From the NCBI GenBank assembly GCA_900079695.1, contig LT599022.1, positions 958,287 to 1,022,286 on the forward strand: DNA of 64,000 nt, given 5' to 3'. This stretch comes from an uncultured Alphaproteobacteria bacterium (GTDB lineage: Bacteria; Pseudomonadota; Alphaproteobacteria; Rhodospirillales; Rhodospirillaceae). The notes beneath the pieces are model-generated. The model was given only the letters and a program-made list of their open reading frames with translations, was not told the DNA's origin and did no database searches. The translations under genes and the position numbers were made by a program. Position 1 is the stretch's first letter. Each line of letters begins with the position of its first letter. Of the stretch, positions 28,843-37,492 are shown one piece after another.

Positions 28843-29859
28843 TCAGAGCGCCGCTTCCACGCGCTTCGCGACGTCGTCGGGGACCCATTGGGTCCAGACG
28901 TCCTTCTGCGCCTTGAGGAAGGTCTTGGCGGCGGTCTGCGCGGCGTCCTGACCGCCGACCTCGCGCATCTTCACCAACGCCTTCGAGATCATCGCGTTGG
29001 AGGCACGGTACTTGGTGAGGAATTCCTTGATCTTGGGAGCCTTCTTGATGAACGCTGTGTTTGCAGCCACGTCCACCTTCATCAGCGGGAAGGCGACCGC
29101 CCGCTTCGGATCCTTGGCGTCGGCCATCTCGTCCCAGATCTTCTTGTCGTAGGCGGGCTCTTCGAGCTTGACGCCGTCGTACATCCCCATCACCCAGGTG
29201 GGGCCCCAGTAATAGTAGAAGATCGGCTTCTTGCGCTTGTAGGCGGAGGCGATCGCAGAGGAAAGCGCCGCGCCGGTGCCGGGGCGGAAGTTGGTGAAAT
29301 CCTTTTCGAGGTCGTAGGCCTTGAGCTTCTTGGTGCTCACCACCTCGGCGCCCCAGCCGGCGATGCCGTTGTAGAAGCGGCCCTTCGAGGGCTCCTCGGG
29401 ATCGCGGAAGAGATCCTTGTATTTCGGCAGGTCGGAGACCGACTTCAGCCCCGGAGCGGGCGCATCCGGTCCTTCGACGACATAGCGGGGCACGTACCAG
29501 CCCTGCTCCGCGTCGGGAATGCTGACCCCGAGCTTCACCGCCTTTCCGGCCTTTTCCACCTCGGCCCAGGCATCGGGAATGTTGTCGGACCACATTTCCA
29601 TGGTCACGTCGATATCGCCGCGCGCCATGCCGTTGAGCAGCGGAATCGTGCTGCCGGGAATCTGCTCGGTCTTGCAGCCGTAGCCCTTGTCGAGAATGAA
29701 GCTCACCACGGCGTTTTGAAATGTGTTCGAATCCCAGTCGAGCCCGGCAAGCACCACCGGACGGTCGACCTCGCACTTCGGCGCGGCGGCTTCGGCGGCA
29801 ACCGGCACGGCGGCCCAGAGACCGGCGGCCAGAACGCTAATGGTTGTCTTGAGTGTCAT
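28843..29859 (-). CDS. proX: glycine betaine/choline-type ABC transporter substrate-binding protein
   Basis: 338 residues, periplasmic. Signal peptide 1-22 or so (MTLKTTISVLAAGLW, cleavage near AEAAA). The OpuAC-type fold is indicated by LAGLDWDSNTFQNAVVSFILDKGYG, GDIDVTMEMWSDN, KPIFYYYWGPTWVMG and KALVKMREVGG. The aromatic-rich segments supply the cage that binds quaternary amines. ATG at 29859 has AAGGAGAG upstream; longer reads only add a basic N-terminus. It leads the proX-proW-proV operon and is divergent from an ArsR-type regulator. Confidence 0.92.
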   Translation of the reverse strand: MTLKTTISVLAAGLWAAVPVAAEAAAPKCEVDRPVVLAGLDWDSNTFQNAVVSFILDKGYGCKTEQIPGSTIPLLNGMARGDIDVTMEMWSDNIPDAWAEVEKAGKAVKLGVSIPDAEQGWYVPRYVVEGPDAPAPGLKSVSDLPKYKDLFRDPEEPSKGRFYNGIAGWGAEVVSTKKLKAYDLEKDFTNFRPGTGAALSSAIASAYKRKKPIFYYYWGPTWVMGMYDGVKLEEPAYDKKIWDEMADAKDPKRAVAFPLMKVDVAANTAFIKKAPKIKEFLTKYRASNAMISKALVKMREVGGQDAAQTAAKTFLKAQKDVWTQWVPDDVAKRVEAAL

Positions 29860-30362
29860 GTGTGCTCTCCTTGATGGAGTCTGTCGTCGAAGCATCGAGC
29901 CCACACCCGGACCGGAAGGTCCGTCGCCTGGCCCCGACAGCGGAGCACCGAAAACCCGGCCGCAATTCCGACGGCCGGAAACGGGGAATAATATTACGCA
30001 GGTTCAAAAATGAATTCCAAACCCGGCCGCGTCCACACGATTAAGGCCAGGGCCATACCTGTAGGAAAGTATGGCAGTATTGGTGCGTCAGTTCCCCGCG
30101 ATCCTGCTACGCCGTTCCCGGCGAAATCAGGAGCGATGCATATATACCACCACGGCGATACCGCGGCGCTCAGCTACGATACTATCGATCGACTGAGAGT
30201 CCAAGATATTTTGTCCAGTGCACCGCAATTGTGCCGCAATTCCGGCGGTCGCGCACCTTCTCCGCCACCGTCCGCGAAGGGCTTGAACAACCGTGCCGAC
30301 CGGGCTAGACCATGGGTCCCGCCGGAAGGATTCCCGACCATCCCGTTCACGGAAGGACCGCC
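29860..30362. other. 503-base intergenic region between proX and the ArsR-type gene
   Basis: No convincing gene. It holds both divergent promoters, several AT-rich patches (29985-30015, 30130-30215) and the inverted repeat listed at 30052-30075. Short reading frames here lack ribosome sites and family resemblance. Confidence 0.5.
30052..30075. promoter_or_regulatory. inverted repeat GCCATAC-N10-GTATGGC, possible operator
   Basis: Perfect 7-base arms separated by ten bases, in the proX/ArsR intergenic region about 190 bases upstream of proX. Arm length and spacing fit a dimeric regulator site; the neighbouring ArsR-type protein is one candidate. Confidence 0.45.
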
Positions 30363-30725
30363 ATGACCGCTGTGCCACGCCCCATCGTCGGCGATACCCC
30401 GAGCCCTGCCCTCAACGGCGCGGAAGCCGTCGCGGCGCTCGCCGCCCTCGGCAACCCGACCCGTCTGCACGCGTTCCGCCTGATCGTCGGCGCGGCGGGA
30501 GACGGCGTGAACGTCGGCACCCTCCAGGCGATGCTCGACACCCCGGCTTCGACGTTGAACCACCATCTCAACACCCTGGTGCGCGCCGGCCTGGTCCGGC
30601 AGCACCGCCACGGCCGCGAAATCCTCAACCTAGTGGAAGCTCCGCGCGTCGCCGCGCTGGCGCAATTCCTCCAGGCCCTCACCCCCGCCGCTGACCATCG
30701 TTTCGGCAACCTGCCGCAAGATTGA
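30363..30725 (+). CDS. ArsR-family winged-helix regulator
   Basis: 120 residues. One winged helix-turn-helix: AALAALGNPTRLHAFRLIVGA, LQAMLDTPASTLNHHLNTLVRAGLVRQHRHGREILNL. The LGNPTRL and NHHL...LVRAGLV patterns are diagnostic of ArsR proteins. There is no cysteine anywhere, so it cannot be a classical thiolate metal sensor. A GGAAGGAC site precedes the ATG. It is divergent from the betaine importer and could respond to osmolyte or metabolic cues, which is inference. Confidence 0.9.
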   Translation: MTAVPRPIVGDTPSPALNGAEAVAALAALGNPTRLHAFRLIVGAAGDGVNVGTLQAMLDTPASTLNHHLNTLVRAGLVRQHRHGREILNLVEAPRVAALAQFLQALTPAADHRFGNLPQD

Positions 30726-30802
30726 GCAGCATCCTCCCCCGCCGCCGCCGCGCCGCCCCGGTAAACCGTGACGGACGCGCGGCAGCCTCACCCCCGGGCG
30801 GT

Positions 30803-30818
30803 TGGCACGCCGCATGCA
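30803..30818 (+). promoter_or_regulatory. sigma-54 promoter of glnB-glnA
   Basis: TGGCACG (30803-30809) and ATGCA (30814-30818) place the invariant GG and GC exactly ten bases apart, as required for sigma-54 -24/-12 elements; only one base departs from the TTGCA consensus. It lies about 115 bases before glnB. NtrC-dependent sigma-54 promoters are the known arrangement for glnBA in related bacteria. No NtrC site was firmly identified. Confidence 0.75.
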
Positions 30819-30865
30819 TTTCATAGCACGCACAGTGTCCTCCCAAGACCGCCGGCGCCCGTTAG

Positions 30866-31270
<405 letters not shown>

Positions 31271-31430
31271 TTTCAAAAGACTTGCCCGCAGCCCGCACCC
31301 GCGGGCCGACGGCAAGAGTTCGGGCCTTGGAAAACCAACGGCGGCGCGCCACCCGCCAAGGCATCGTGCAGGCAGGGGGAACGCCGCACCATCGGTCTTA
31401 CGCGTAACGGCACTTCACGAGGGAAGCATC

Positions 31431-32837
31431 ATGTCCGTTGAAAACGTCCTCAAGATGATCCAGGAAAACGACGTCCAGTTCGTCGATTTCCGCTTCACCG
31501 ATCCGCGCGGCAAGTGGCACCACACCGCCCAGCACGTCTCCACCGTCGACGAAGACATGCTGAACGACGGCATCATGTTCGACGGCTCGTCCATCGCCGG
31601 GTGGAAGGCGATCAACGAATCCGACATGACGCTGATGCCCGACTGCGCCACCGCGGTGATGGATCCGTTCTCGGCCCAGCCGCAGCTCATCCTGTTCTGC
31701 GACGTGCTCGAGCCGTCGTCCGGCCAACCCTACAGCCGCGACCCGCGCGGCGTGGCGAAGAAGGGCATCGCCTACCTGCAGTCGACCGGCATCGCCGACA
31801 CCTGCTTCTTCGGCCCGGAAGCCGAGTTCTTCGTCTTCGACGACGTCCGTTTCGACGTGAAGATGAACAAGATCGGCTACGAGATCGATTCGATGGAAGG
31901 CGCCTACAACACCGGTAAGGTGTACGAGGAAGGCAACACCGGCCATCGTCCGCGCGTCAAGGGCGGCTACTTCCCGGTTCCGCCGGTGGATTCGGCCTCC
32001 GACATGCGCGCCGAGATGCTCACCGTGATGGGTGAGATGGGCCTGCCGATCGAAAAGCACCATCACGAGGTGGCGACCTCGCAGCACGAGCTGGGCTGCA
32101 AGTTCGACAAGCTCATCAACGCCGCCGACCAGATGCAGATCTACAAGTACGTCGTGCACATGGTCGCCCACTCCTACGGCAAGACCGCGACCTTCATGCC
32201 GAAGCCGATCATCGGCGACAACGGCTCGGGCATGCACTGCCACCAGTCGCTGTGGAAGGACGGCAAGCCGCTGTTCGCGGGCTCGGGCTACGCCGACCTC
32301 TCCGAGATGGCGCTCTACTACATCGGCGGCATCATGAAGCACGCGAAGGCGCTCAACGCCTTCACCAACCCCTCCACCAACTCCTACAAGCGCCTGATCC
32401 CGGGCTTCGAGGCTCCGGTGCTGCTCGCCTACTCGGCGCGCAACCGCTCCGCCTCCTGCCGCATCCCGTATGCGACCAGTCCGAAGGCGAAGCGCATCGA
32501 GATCCGTTTCCCGGATCCGACCGCGAACCCCTACCTCGCCTTCACCGCGATGATGATGGCGGGCCTCGACGGCATCCAGAACAAGATCCACCCCGGCGAC
32601 CCGATGGACAAGGATCTCTACGACCTGCCGCCCGAGGAGCTCAAGGGCATCCCGACCGTCTGCGGCTCGCTGCGCGAGGCGCTGCAGTCGCTCGAGGCCG
32701 ATCACGACTTCCTCACCAAGGGCGACGTGTTCACCAAGGACCTGATCGAGGGTTACATCAACCTGCGCTGGGAAGAGGTGTTCCACTTCGAGCACACCCC
32801 GCACCCGGTCGAATACGAAATGTACTATTCGGTCTGA
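31431..32837 (+). CDS. glnA: glutamine synthetase type I
   Basis: 468 residues, the standard GSI-beta length. It makes glutamine from glutamate, ammonia and ATP as a dodecamer. Key features: DGSSIAGW near 52, EAEFFVFDD, the ATP-binding [16 protein letters not shown], the glutamate loop [17 protein letters not shown], and [12 protein letters not shown]. The adenylylation site is Tyr397 in [10 protein letters not shown], so activity should be controlled by GlnE. It follows glnB and ends in a strong terminator. Confidence 0.98.
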   Translation: MSVENVLKMIQENDVQFVDFRFTDPRGKWHHTAQHVSTVDEDMLNDGIMFDGSSIAGWKAINESDMTLMPDCATAVMDPFSAQPQLILFCDVLEPSSGQPYSRDPRGVAKKGIAYLQSTGIADTCFFGPEAEFFVFDDVRFDVKMNKIGYEIDSMEGAYNTGKVYEEGNTGHRPRVKGGYFPVPPVDSASDMRAEMLTVMGEMGLPIEKHHHEVATSQHELGCKFDKLINAADQMQIYKYVVHMVAHSYGKTATFMPKPIIGDNGSGMHCHQSLWKDGKPLFAGSGYADLSEMALYYIGGIMKHAKALNAFTNPSTNSYKRLIPGFEAPVLLAYSARNRSASCRIPYATSPKAKRIEIRFPDPTANPYLAFTAMMMAGLDGIQNKIHPGDPMDKDLYDLPPEELKGIPTVCGSLREALQSLEADHDFLTKGDVFTKDLIEGYINLRWEEVFHFEHTPHPVEYEMYYSV

Positions 32838-32855
32838 TCCCGCTGGATCGGCACG

Positions 32856-32889
32856 AAAAGGGGGACCGGCCAGCGCCGGTCCCCTTTTT
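32856..32889 (+). terminator. rho-independent terminator after glnA
   Basis: 10-base-pair GC stem (32861-32870 with 32875-32884, loop CAGC) flanked by AAAA upstream and TTTTT downstream, so it may work on both strands. Confidence 0.93.
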
Positions 32890-32995
32890 CATGCGTACGT
32901 TTTGATACACTTTTCCGGCGACAGTCGCGGACGCCGCCGCGCGTTTCTCCCCCGGGGGCCTCTTGTCGAGCGCCCCGCAACGAGAGGAGAGAGAC

Positions 32996-33709
32996 ATGAC
33001 GAGCATTTCGTCCACGGACTCGTCTTCGCAGTCGCTGCTGATGCAGCTTCTGCAACAGATGCGCGCCGAGGCGAGCCAGACCTCCGCCACCGAGAGTACG
33101 TCGTCGAACTCCGCGTCCGGCGGATCCGCAATCGGCGACCTGTTTTCGTCGATCGACAGCGACGGCGACGGACAGATCTCCGAAGTCGAGTTTTCGAGCT
33201 TCGCCGACCAGTTCGCGGCCGCCACCGCTTCGACGCTGATCTCCACTCAGGAGAGCGGCGAAAGCGGCGATGCGGCGAACACACTGAGCTTCGACGACAT
33301 CGATACCGACGGCGACGGCGCGATCAGCGAAGACGAACTGGCCGAAGCCATGCCGCCACCGCCGCCGGAAGATGACACAGCGATCTCGGATCTATTCGCT
33401 TCGATCGATACCGACGGCGACGGCACCATCAGCGAGGACGAGCTGGACACTGCGCTCGCCGCCCTCGAAACCGAAACCGACGCGGCGACCACCGAAGCCG
33501 CATCGAGCGAAACCGCCTCTACCTCCGCCGCAGCGGGTGGCGCGGGCGGTGCGGGCGGCAGCGAGAGCTACGACCCGCTCGACACCAACGAGGACGGCGT
33601 GGTTTCCGCCGCCGAGCGCGCCGCCGCGAACGGCAGCTCGGTGACCGCGCTTTCGGGCAAGCTCGGCAGCGCCACCTTCGGCGCGCTGCTCGACAGCATC
33701 GCCGCCTGA
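32996..33709 (+). CDS. four-EF-hand calcium-binding protein
   Basis: 237 residues. Four canonical 12-residue EF loops with D-x-D/N-x-D-G spacing are visible at about 54-65 (DSDGDGQISEVE), 103-114 (DTDGDGAISEDE), 138-149 (DTDGDGTISEDE) and 196-207 (DTNEDGVVSAAE). The first three have ideal ligands; in the fourth Asn/Glu replace two. The linkers are Ser/Thr/Ala/Gly-rich with a PPPPP run near 120. There is no signal peptide and no cysteine, so it may be cytoplasmic or exported by a type I-like route; neither can be shown. AGAGGAGA precedes the ATG. Function is unknown beyond calcium binding. Confidence 0.88.
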   Translation: MTSISSTDSSSQSLLMQLLQQMRAEASQTSATESTSSNSASGGSAIGDLFSSIDSDGDGQISEVEFSSFADQFAAATASTLISTQESGESGDAANTLSFDDIDTDGDGAISEDELAEAMPPPPPEDDTAISDLFASIDTDGDGTISEDELDTALAALETETDAATTEAASSETASTSAAAGGAGGAGGSESYDPLDTNEDGVVSAAERAAANGSSVTALSGKLGSATFGALLDSIAA

Positions 33710-33712
33710 ACC

Positions 33713-33740
33713 GAAGGGGCGGACCTTCGCCCGCCCCTTC
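33713..33740. terminator. hairpin between the EF-hand gene and the phage holin
   Basis: Perfect 10-base-pair stem (33713-33722 with 33731-33740) with an eight-base loop between convergent genes, followed by TCCTCATTT. Probably terminates both directions; it marks the left edge of the phage-like cluster. Confidence 0.6.
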
Positions 33741-33743
33741 TCC

Positions 33744-34133
33744 TCATTTCGACACCCCCTTGACCTTCTCGAAGGTTCTGAGGCCGCCGAGACCGAGCAT
33801 GCCGAACATCAGCTCCCACAGCATGTCATCGAGCGGCGGCGGCGCCTGAATCGGCGATCCCAGCAGATCGCACGCCCACACCGCGAGCGGTCCGAAGACG
33901 AACTGCACCGCCAGCGCGACGCCGCACACCCAGCCGATCCACGGCCGCCACCCGGCGACGAACCAGGTCGCCGAACCGGCCTCCGCGGTGTTGGTCGCCT
34001 GCTGCCCCTGATCCCAGGCCAGCAGGGACGCGCGCAACTCCGCCTCGGCCCGGATCTTCGCCTCCGGGTCGGGCACGAACCTGTCGACGATCCGCAAACC
34101 CGCCGCGATCGCGTCGTCGATGCCGAATGCCAT
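33744..34133 (-). CDS. phage holin, 3-TM type
   Basis: 129 residues. The pattern is that of the 3-TM phage holins common in alphaproteobacteria: an N-terminal amphipathic part (DDAIAAGLRIVDRFVPDPEAK), a middle segment WFVAGWRPWIGWVCGVALAVQFVFGPLAVWA and a C-terminal LMFGMLGLGGLRTFEKVK. Holins permeabilise the inner membrane so the endolysin can reach the wall. It lies three bases after the endolysin stop, as the last gene of the minus-strand phage operon. Confidence 0.85.
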   Translation of the reverse strand: MAFGIDDAIAAGLRIVDRFVPDPEAKIRAEAELRASLLAWDQGQQATNTAEAGSATWFVAGWRPWIGWVCGVALAVQFVFGPLAVWACDLLGSPIQAPPPLDDMLWELMFGMLGLGGLRTFEKVKGVSK

Positions 34134-34136
34134 GTT

Positions 34137-34547
34137 TCAGCCCTCCCGAATCATCCGTGCGATACGCCCGGCGCGCGCCCCCACCTGCCGCGCCCAGAGG
34201 CTGTCGAGCGCCGCGTCGGCGGCCTGGGCGAAGTCGCCCCGCGCGAGCGCCGCGCACATTTCCGAAAACCCCAGCAGCCGCGGCACCCCGAGATTGAACG
34301 CCATGTTGAGAAGCGCGCGGCGGCGCACCTCGGAAAGCCCGCGCCACCACGGCAGCGCCCGGTCGAGCCCGGCGGCGGCGGCGGCGATGTCGGTCTCCAG
34401 CAGCACGTCGGCCTCCGCGGCGGTGATGCCGACGTCGTCGAGATTGCGGCCGACGCCGATGGTCAGCTTGCCCACGGTGTCGCGATAGGGTTTGAGCCGT
34501 TCGCCCTCGTCGCGGCGAAGCTCCGCCTTCATCCGTGCGATGTCCAT
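34137..34547 (-). CDS. phage endolysin, T4-type lysozyme (GH24-like)
   Basis: 136 residues. The catalytic E-D-T triad of phage lysozymes is visible: Glu in RRDEGERLKPY (about 14-16), Asp in YRDTVGKLTIGVG, Thr in the same segment. Further family residues are RRALLNMAFNLG and ARRxGAR-like WARQVGARAGRIARMI. It would cleave the glycosidic bonds of peptidoglycan. No signal sequence is evident, so release needs the adjacent holin. GGGAGAG lies upstream of the ATG; ATG at 34532 is an alternative. Confidence 0.9.
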   Translation of the reverse strand: MDIARMKAELRRDEGERLKPYRDTVGKLTIGVGRNLDDVGITAAEADVLLETDIAAAAAGLDRALPWWRGLSEVRRRALLNMAFNLGVPRLLGFSEMCAALARGDFAQAADAALDSLWARQVGARAGRIARMIREG

Positions 34548-34559
34548 CTCATCTCTCCC

Positions 34560-34874
34560 TCAATGGCCGAACAGACGGCGCCCCCAATCGGCGATGCCGT
34601 AACCGACAAGCACCGCGAGCGCGATCAGCACCGCCCGCGTCGCGGTGCGGCGAACGTCGGCGGCGAGATCGCCCGCCGCCTCGCGCATCGCTCGGCCGAA
34701 GCGGAGATCGCTTTGCAGCGTCGCCACGCTTTCCGGGTCGCCGACGTCGACGCCGAGAATCGCGAAGGTCTTGCGTACCGCCGCGTCGGCGGCCTCCTTC
34801 GCCGCGATGTCGGCGAGCGGGCAGCGTGGCCCCGGCGGCGGCGCGGGGCAGCGCGGCGGCACCCGCGCGATCAC
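34560..34874 (-). CDS. small phage protein with C-terminal membrane segment
   Basis: 104 residues, start at a GTG whose GTGA overlaps the stop of the glycine-rich protein. The middle (about 25-65: AAKEAADAAVRKTFAILGVDVGDPESVATLQSDLRFG) is a conserved-looking helical phage block that I recall next to lysis genes, and a membrane helix lies at about 82-100 (ATRAVLIALAVLVGYGIADW). Position before the endolysin suggests a lysis-accessory or virion-membrane role, but the function is not known. Confidence 0.7.
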   Translation of the reverse strand: MIARVPPRCPAPPPGPRCPLADIAAKEAADAAVRKTFAILGVDVGDPESVATLQSDLRFGRAMREAAGDLAADVRRTATRAVLIALAVLVGYGIADWGRRLFGH

Positions 34875-35563
34875 GATACGCTCCCGAGGCGGGTGCCGGT
34901 CGCGTTCCAGACGATCCACGCGTCGCCGACCACCGCCGCACCGGCCGCGCCGCCATAGCCCGGGGTCCCACCGATCGTCTGCGACCCCGGCTCTCCCGCC
35001 TGACCGAGCCCACCGCCCGCGCCGCCCGCCGCCCCCCGCCAGGTTCCGCCCGGGCTTCCGGCAATCAGCGAATACCCGATATATCCCGCGCCATCCCCAC
35101 CGGGAGCGCTGTCGTAGACCTCGGCGTCCGCCCAATGCCGCCCCGAGCCGCCGCCACCGCCGCCGCCGCCGCCGATCACCCCGGCATTGACGATCGCGAG
35201 CGTCGCCTGGGCGCGCAGCGCGGGTCCGCCGACGCCACCCGGAAAACCGGCGGAGCGCGTGCCCCGCGCGCCCGGGCCGCCGTACCCGCCCGCGCCGACG
35301 ATGTGGCCGCGATTGAGGAGCGTCAGCCGCGATCCGGCGGGGAAGCCGGTTCCGGTATCGAAGGCGTAGGCATCGACGCCCGTCGAACCCACCACCGCCC
35401 CTTCGGCGACCGTGACCGTGGCGATCAGCGGCAACACTCCGTCCCACCCGGCGGCGAGCGCCGCGCTTCGCAGGGTGTAGTTGGTGACGCTGCCGGAAAT
35501 CGTCGGCGCGAAGACGAAGCCGCCGTCCGCCGCCGCGATCAGCATCTGCATCGCGCCGCTCAT
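34871..35563 (-). CDS. glycine-rich phage tail-tip/adhesin-like protein
   Basis: 230 residues, start ATGA-overlapping the stop of the tail-fibre gene. The first 90 residues are beta-like (MSGAMQMLIAAADGGFVF to NRGHIVG); from about 95 to 220 it becomes strongly glycine-rich (GAGGYGGPGARG, nine consecutive glycines near 140, GGAGGGLGQAG, GGTPGYGGAAGAAV). Glycine-rich polyproline-II bundles of this sort form the receptor-binding tips of some phage fibres. Direct coupling to the fibre gene supports a tip or adhesin role; that is inference. Confidence 0.72.
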   Translation of the reverse strand: MSGAMQMLIAAADGGFVFAPTISGSVTNYTLRSAALAAGWDGVLPLIATVTVAEGAVVGSTGVDAYAFDTGTGFPAGSRLTLLNRGHIVGAGGYGGPGARGTRSAGFPGGVGGPALRAQATLAIVNAGVIGGGGGGGGGSGRHWADAEVYDSAPGGDGAGYIGYSLIAGSPGGTWRGAAGGAGGGLGQAGEPGSQTIGGTPGYGGAAGAAVVGDAWIVWNATGTRLGSVS

Positions 35564-36735
35564 CACGAAAGCCCCGCGCCGGCGACGAACCACGTCTCCG
35601 CCGCGACCTTGCGCAGGGTCGCAATGCCGTAGCCCAGAAGGGTGCGCGCACCGGCGTTGGCGGTGCCCGCCTGACGCAGGGTGACGCCCGCCTGGGGCGA
35701 GATCGCGATCGCCGCGGGACCGAGATTGGTGACCGTCACCACCGCGCCGACCGGGAACGGCGCGACGGCGTCGGCGGGCACGGCGACGTCCGCAACGGTA
35801 TCGACGCTGCGGCCGCGATCGACGGGGGCGAGCACGTAGGCGGACGCCTTCGCCTGCGGCGCGACGTCCCTCAGCGCATCCGCGTCGACGACCGAGGCCG
35901 CGTCGAGGCCCGCGCGCGCGGCCGCCTTGTCGGCGGGTGCGAAAGCGGAGATCGTCGCCACCAGATTGGACGTGGTGAGCACGCTGTCGCCCGCCACGTA
36001 GGCCGCCACCCACGCCACGCCGGTGTAGACCATCATCGCACCGGGGCCGTCCGGCTCGGACTGCCGGAAGTAGAGAGCCCCGGGGAACAGCGGACTGCCG
36101 TCGTTGTCGGTGGCGGGGTCGACGGACTTGACGCCGAGATAGCGATCGTCGAACTCGTCGTAGAGCGCCAGCATCTGATCGCGTGCCGCCTCCGCCGCGG
36201 CACGCGCCACCTCCGCCGCCTCGGCGTGACCGGAAGCGGCAAGCTGCGCGCCGTCGGGATCGCCGAACGACGCGATCAGGGCGCCGTCGGCGGCGAACTT
36301 CAGCGCCCGCCCCGGCACCGGATCGGGCAACGTCAACGCTCCGGTCGAAACCGAGGCCGGCGCCCGCCGGACCGTGCGTTCCAGTTCCTCGCGCAACTGC
36401 TGCGCCATGCACACCAGGCGGTCGAGCTCCTCGTTGATCACCCCGGCGCGGAAGGTACCGCCGTCCTGAAAATCGGTGGTGCGGGCGATCGGCACCGCCC
36501 GCGCAAGCGTGATCACGCTGCCCGCGGGCGGCGGCGCGTCGAAGGTGACGCCGCCGCCGCCGCTCTCGCCCGCGCCGTTCACGTCGAAACCGTCGAGGCA
36601 CGGCTCGGCGTCGCGAAACACCGTAAGGTCGCTTTCGGCAAAGATCGGGAAGGGAAACGAGAAGGTCTTCACCGCGCCGTTGCCGACGTACTGGATGCGC
36701 GGGCGGATATCGCCGATGCGGATATGGTCGCTCAT
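35563..36735 (-). CDS. phage tail fibre protein, T7 gp17-like N-terminus
   Basis: 390 residues. The N-terminal 100 residues (RIQYVGNGAVKTFSFPFPIFAESDLTVF, then VTFDAPPPAGSVITLARAVPIARTTDFQDGGTF, VINEELDRLVCMAQQLREELERTV) are the head-binding domain of T7-type tail fibres. A short helical shaft follows (ARAAAEAARDQMLALYDEFDDRYLG), then a domain found in phage structural proteins (PGALYFRQSEPDGPGAMMVYTG), then a beta-rich end. It is shorter than T7 gp17 (553 residues), so the fibre is probably stubby and extended by the next gene. Confidence 0.87.
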   Translation of the reverse strand: MSDHIRIGDIRPRIQYVGNGAVKTFSFPFPIFAESDLTVFRDAEPCLDGFDVNGAGESGGGGVTFDAPPPAGSVITLARAVPIARTTDFQDGGTFRAGVINEELDRLVCMAQQLREELERTVRRAPASVSTGALTLPDPVPGRALKFAADGALIASFGDPDGAQLAASGHAEAAEVARAAAEAARDQMLALYDEFDDRYLGVKSVDPATDNDGSPLFPGALYFRQSEPDGPGAMMVYTGVAWVAAYVAGDSVLTTSNLVATISAFAPADKAAARAGLDAASVVDADALRDVAPQAKASAYVLAPVDRGRSVDTVADVAVPADAVAPFPVGAVVTVTNLGPAAIAISPQAGVTLRQAGTANAGARTLLGYGIATLRKVAAETWFVAGAGLS

Positions 36736-36759
36736 GGAAATCTCCTTCCGGAAAGACGC

Positions 36760-37245
36760 TCAGGCCGCCGCCGCCGCCGCGACGGCGAGGCTGCGGATCC
36801 GCGCGAGCGCGGCGCGACGGTCGAGAGGAGCCGCGGCGCACACCGCGGCGGCGAGACGGTCGGCGGACGGCGTCACCGCCTCTCGCCGAAGAAATGCGAG
36901 CGCACTGGCGGTAGCGTCTCCGAGGGCGTCCCACTGCAACGCGGCGCATACCGCGACCGCATGCCGCAGCCCCGGGCCGTCGCCGGCCTCGGCGCACCGG
37001 AGACACTCCGCCAGCGCCGCCTCGATCAGCGACAGACGCGCCGCCGCGACCGCCGCCGCGACCGGCACCCCGGCGCGGCGGCGTAGATCGGCAAGCCCGA
37101 TGCCGAGGGCGGCGGCAAGGCGCGCCGCCGCCCCCGCCGATGCCGCCGCGGACTCGATCGCGAGGTCGAGCCGGGCGTCGAGATCGTCCGGCCCCTCCAC
37201 CGCGTCGAGCGCGAATTCCAGCCAGAGCTCCGCCGAACCGTTCAT
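36760..37245 (-). CDS. hypothetical alanine-rich phage-cluster protein
   Basis: 161 residues, not recognised. It is almost wholly helical, alanine- and leucine-rich (ELWLEFALDAVEGPDDLDARLDLAIESAAASAG, AALAECLRCAEAGDGPGLRHAVAVCAAL) with a C-terminal run of alanines. No membrane helix or motif is evident. GGAGGG precedes the ATG and it reads into the tail-fibre gene 24 bases on. It occupies the place where T7-like phages carry internal virion proteins, but I see no relationship. Confidence 0.6.
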   Translation of the reverse strand: MNGSAELWLEFALDAVEGPDDLDARLDLAIESAAASAGAAARLAAALGIGLADLRRRAGVPVAAAVAAARLSLIEAALAECLRCAEAGDGPGLRHAVAVCAALQWDALGDATASALAFLRREAVTPSADRLAAAVCAAAPLDRRAALARIRSLAVAAAAAA

Positions 37246-37492
37246 AGTTTCCCTCCGTGTCCATGCCCGCTTAAAGCGAGATCTATGAAATATTCGGCTA
37301 GCATTACGTGCGATCCTCGCGCCACTCAACCTGGAACTCCGCAACAAAACGCTTATTCGCAAAGACTCCCGCATCGCAAATCCGGATATGCGTTCAATAA
37401 TTGATAATTTACGACGCTATTTTAGCTTTGCGTGCAAAAGCCGACTATTCACAAGACACCGTTTTGCGTAGCGGGAACTAAGGCTTTGCCCC
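37246..37492. other. AT-rich gap inside the phage operon
   Basis: 247 bases noticeably richer in A/T than the flanking genes, between the candidate internal virion protein and the alanine-rich gene. No open frame, good promoter pair or T7-like promoter was recognised. In T7-type phages the large internal core genes lie at this point, so it may be a deletion scar. Confidence 0.45.

Noticed and set aside
30010-30366. A 118-residue frame in the proX/ArsR intergenic region
   Set aside because: Low-complexity translation without ribosome site, ending over the ArsR start; the region reads as regulatory DNA.
37246-37492. T7-like RNA polymerase promoter in the AT-rich gap
   Set aside because: No repeated 20-base promoter-like sequence was found elsewhere in the cluster and no phage RNA polymerase gene is present.
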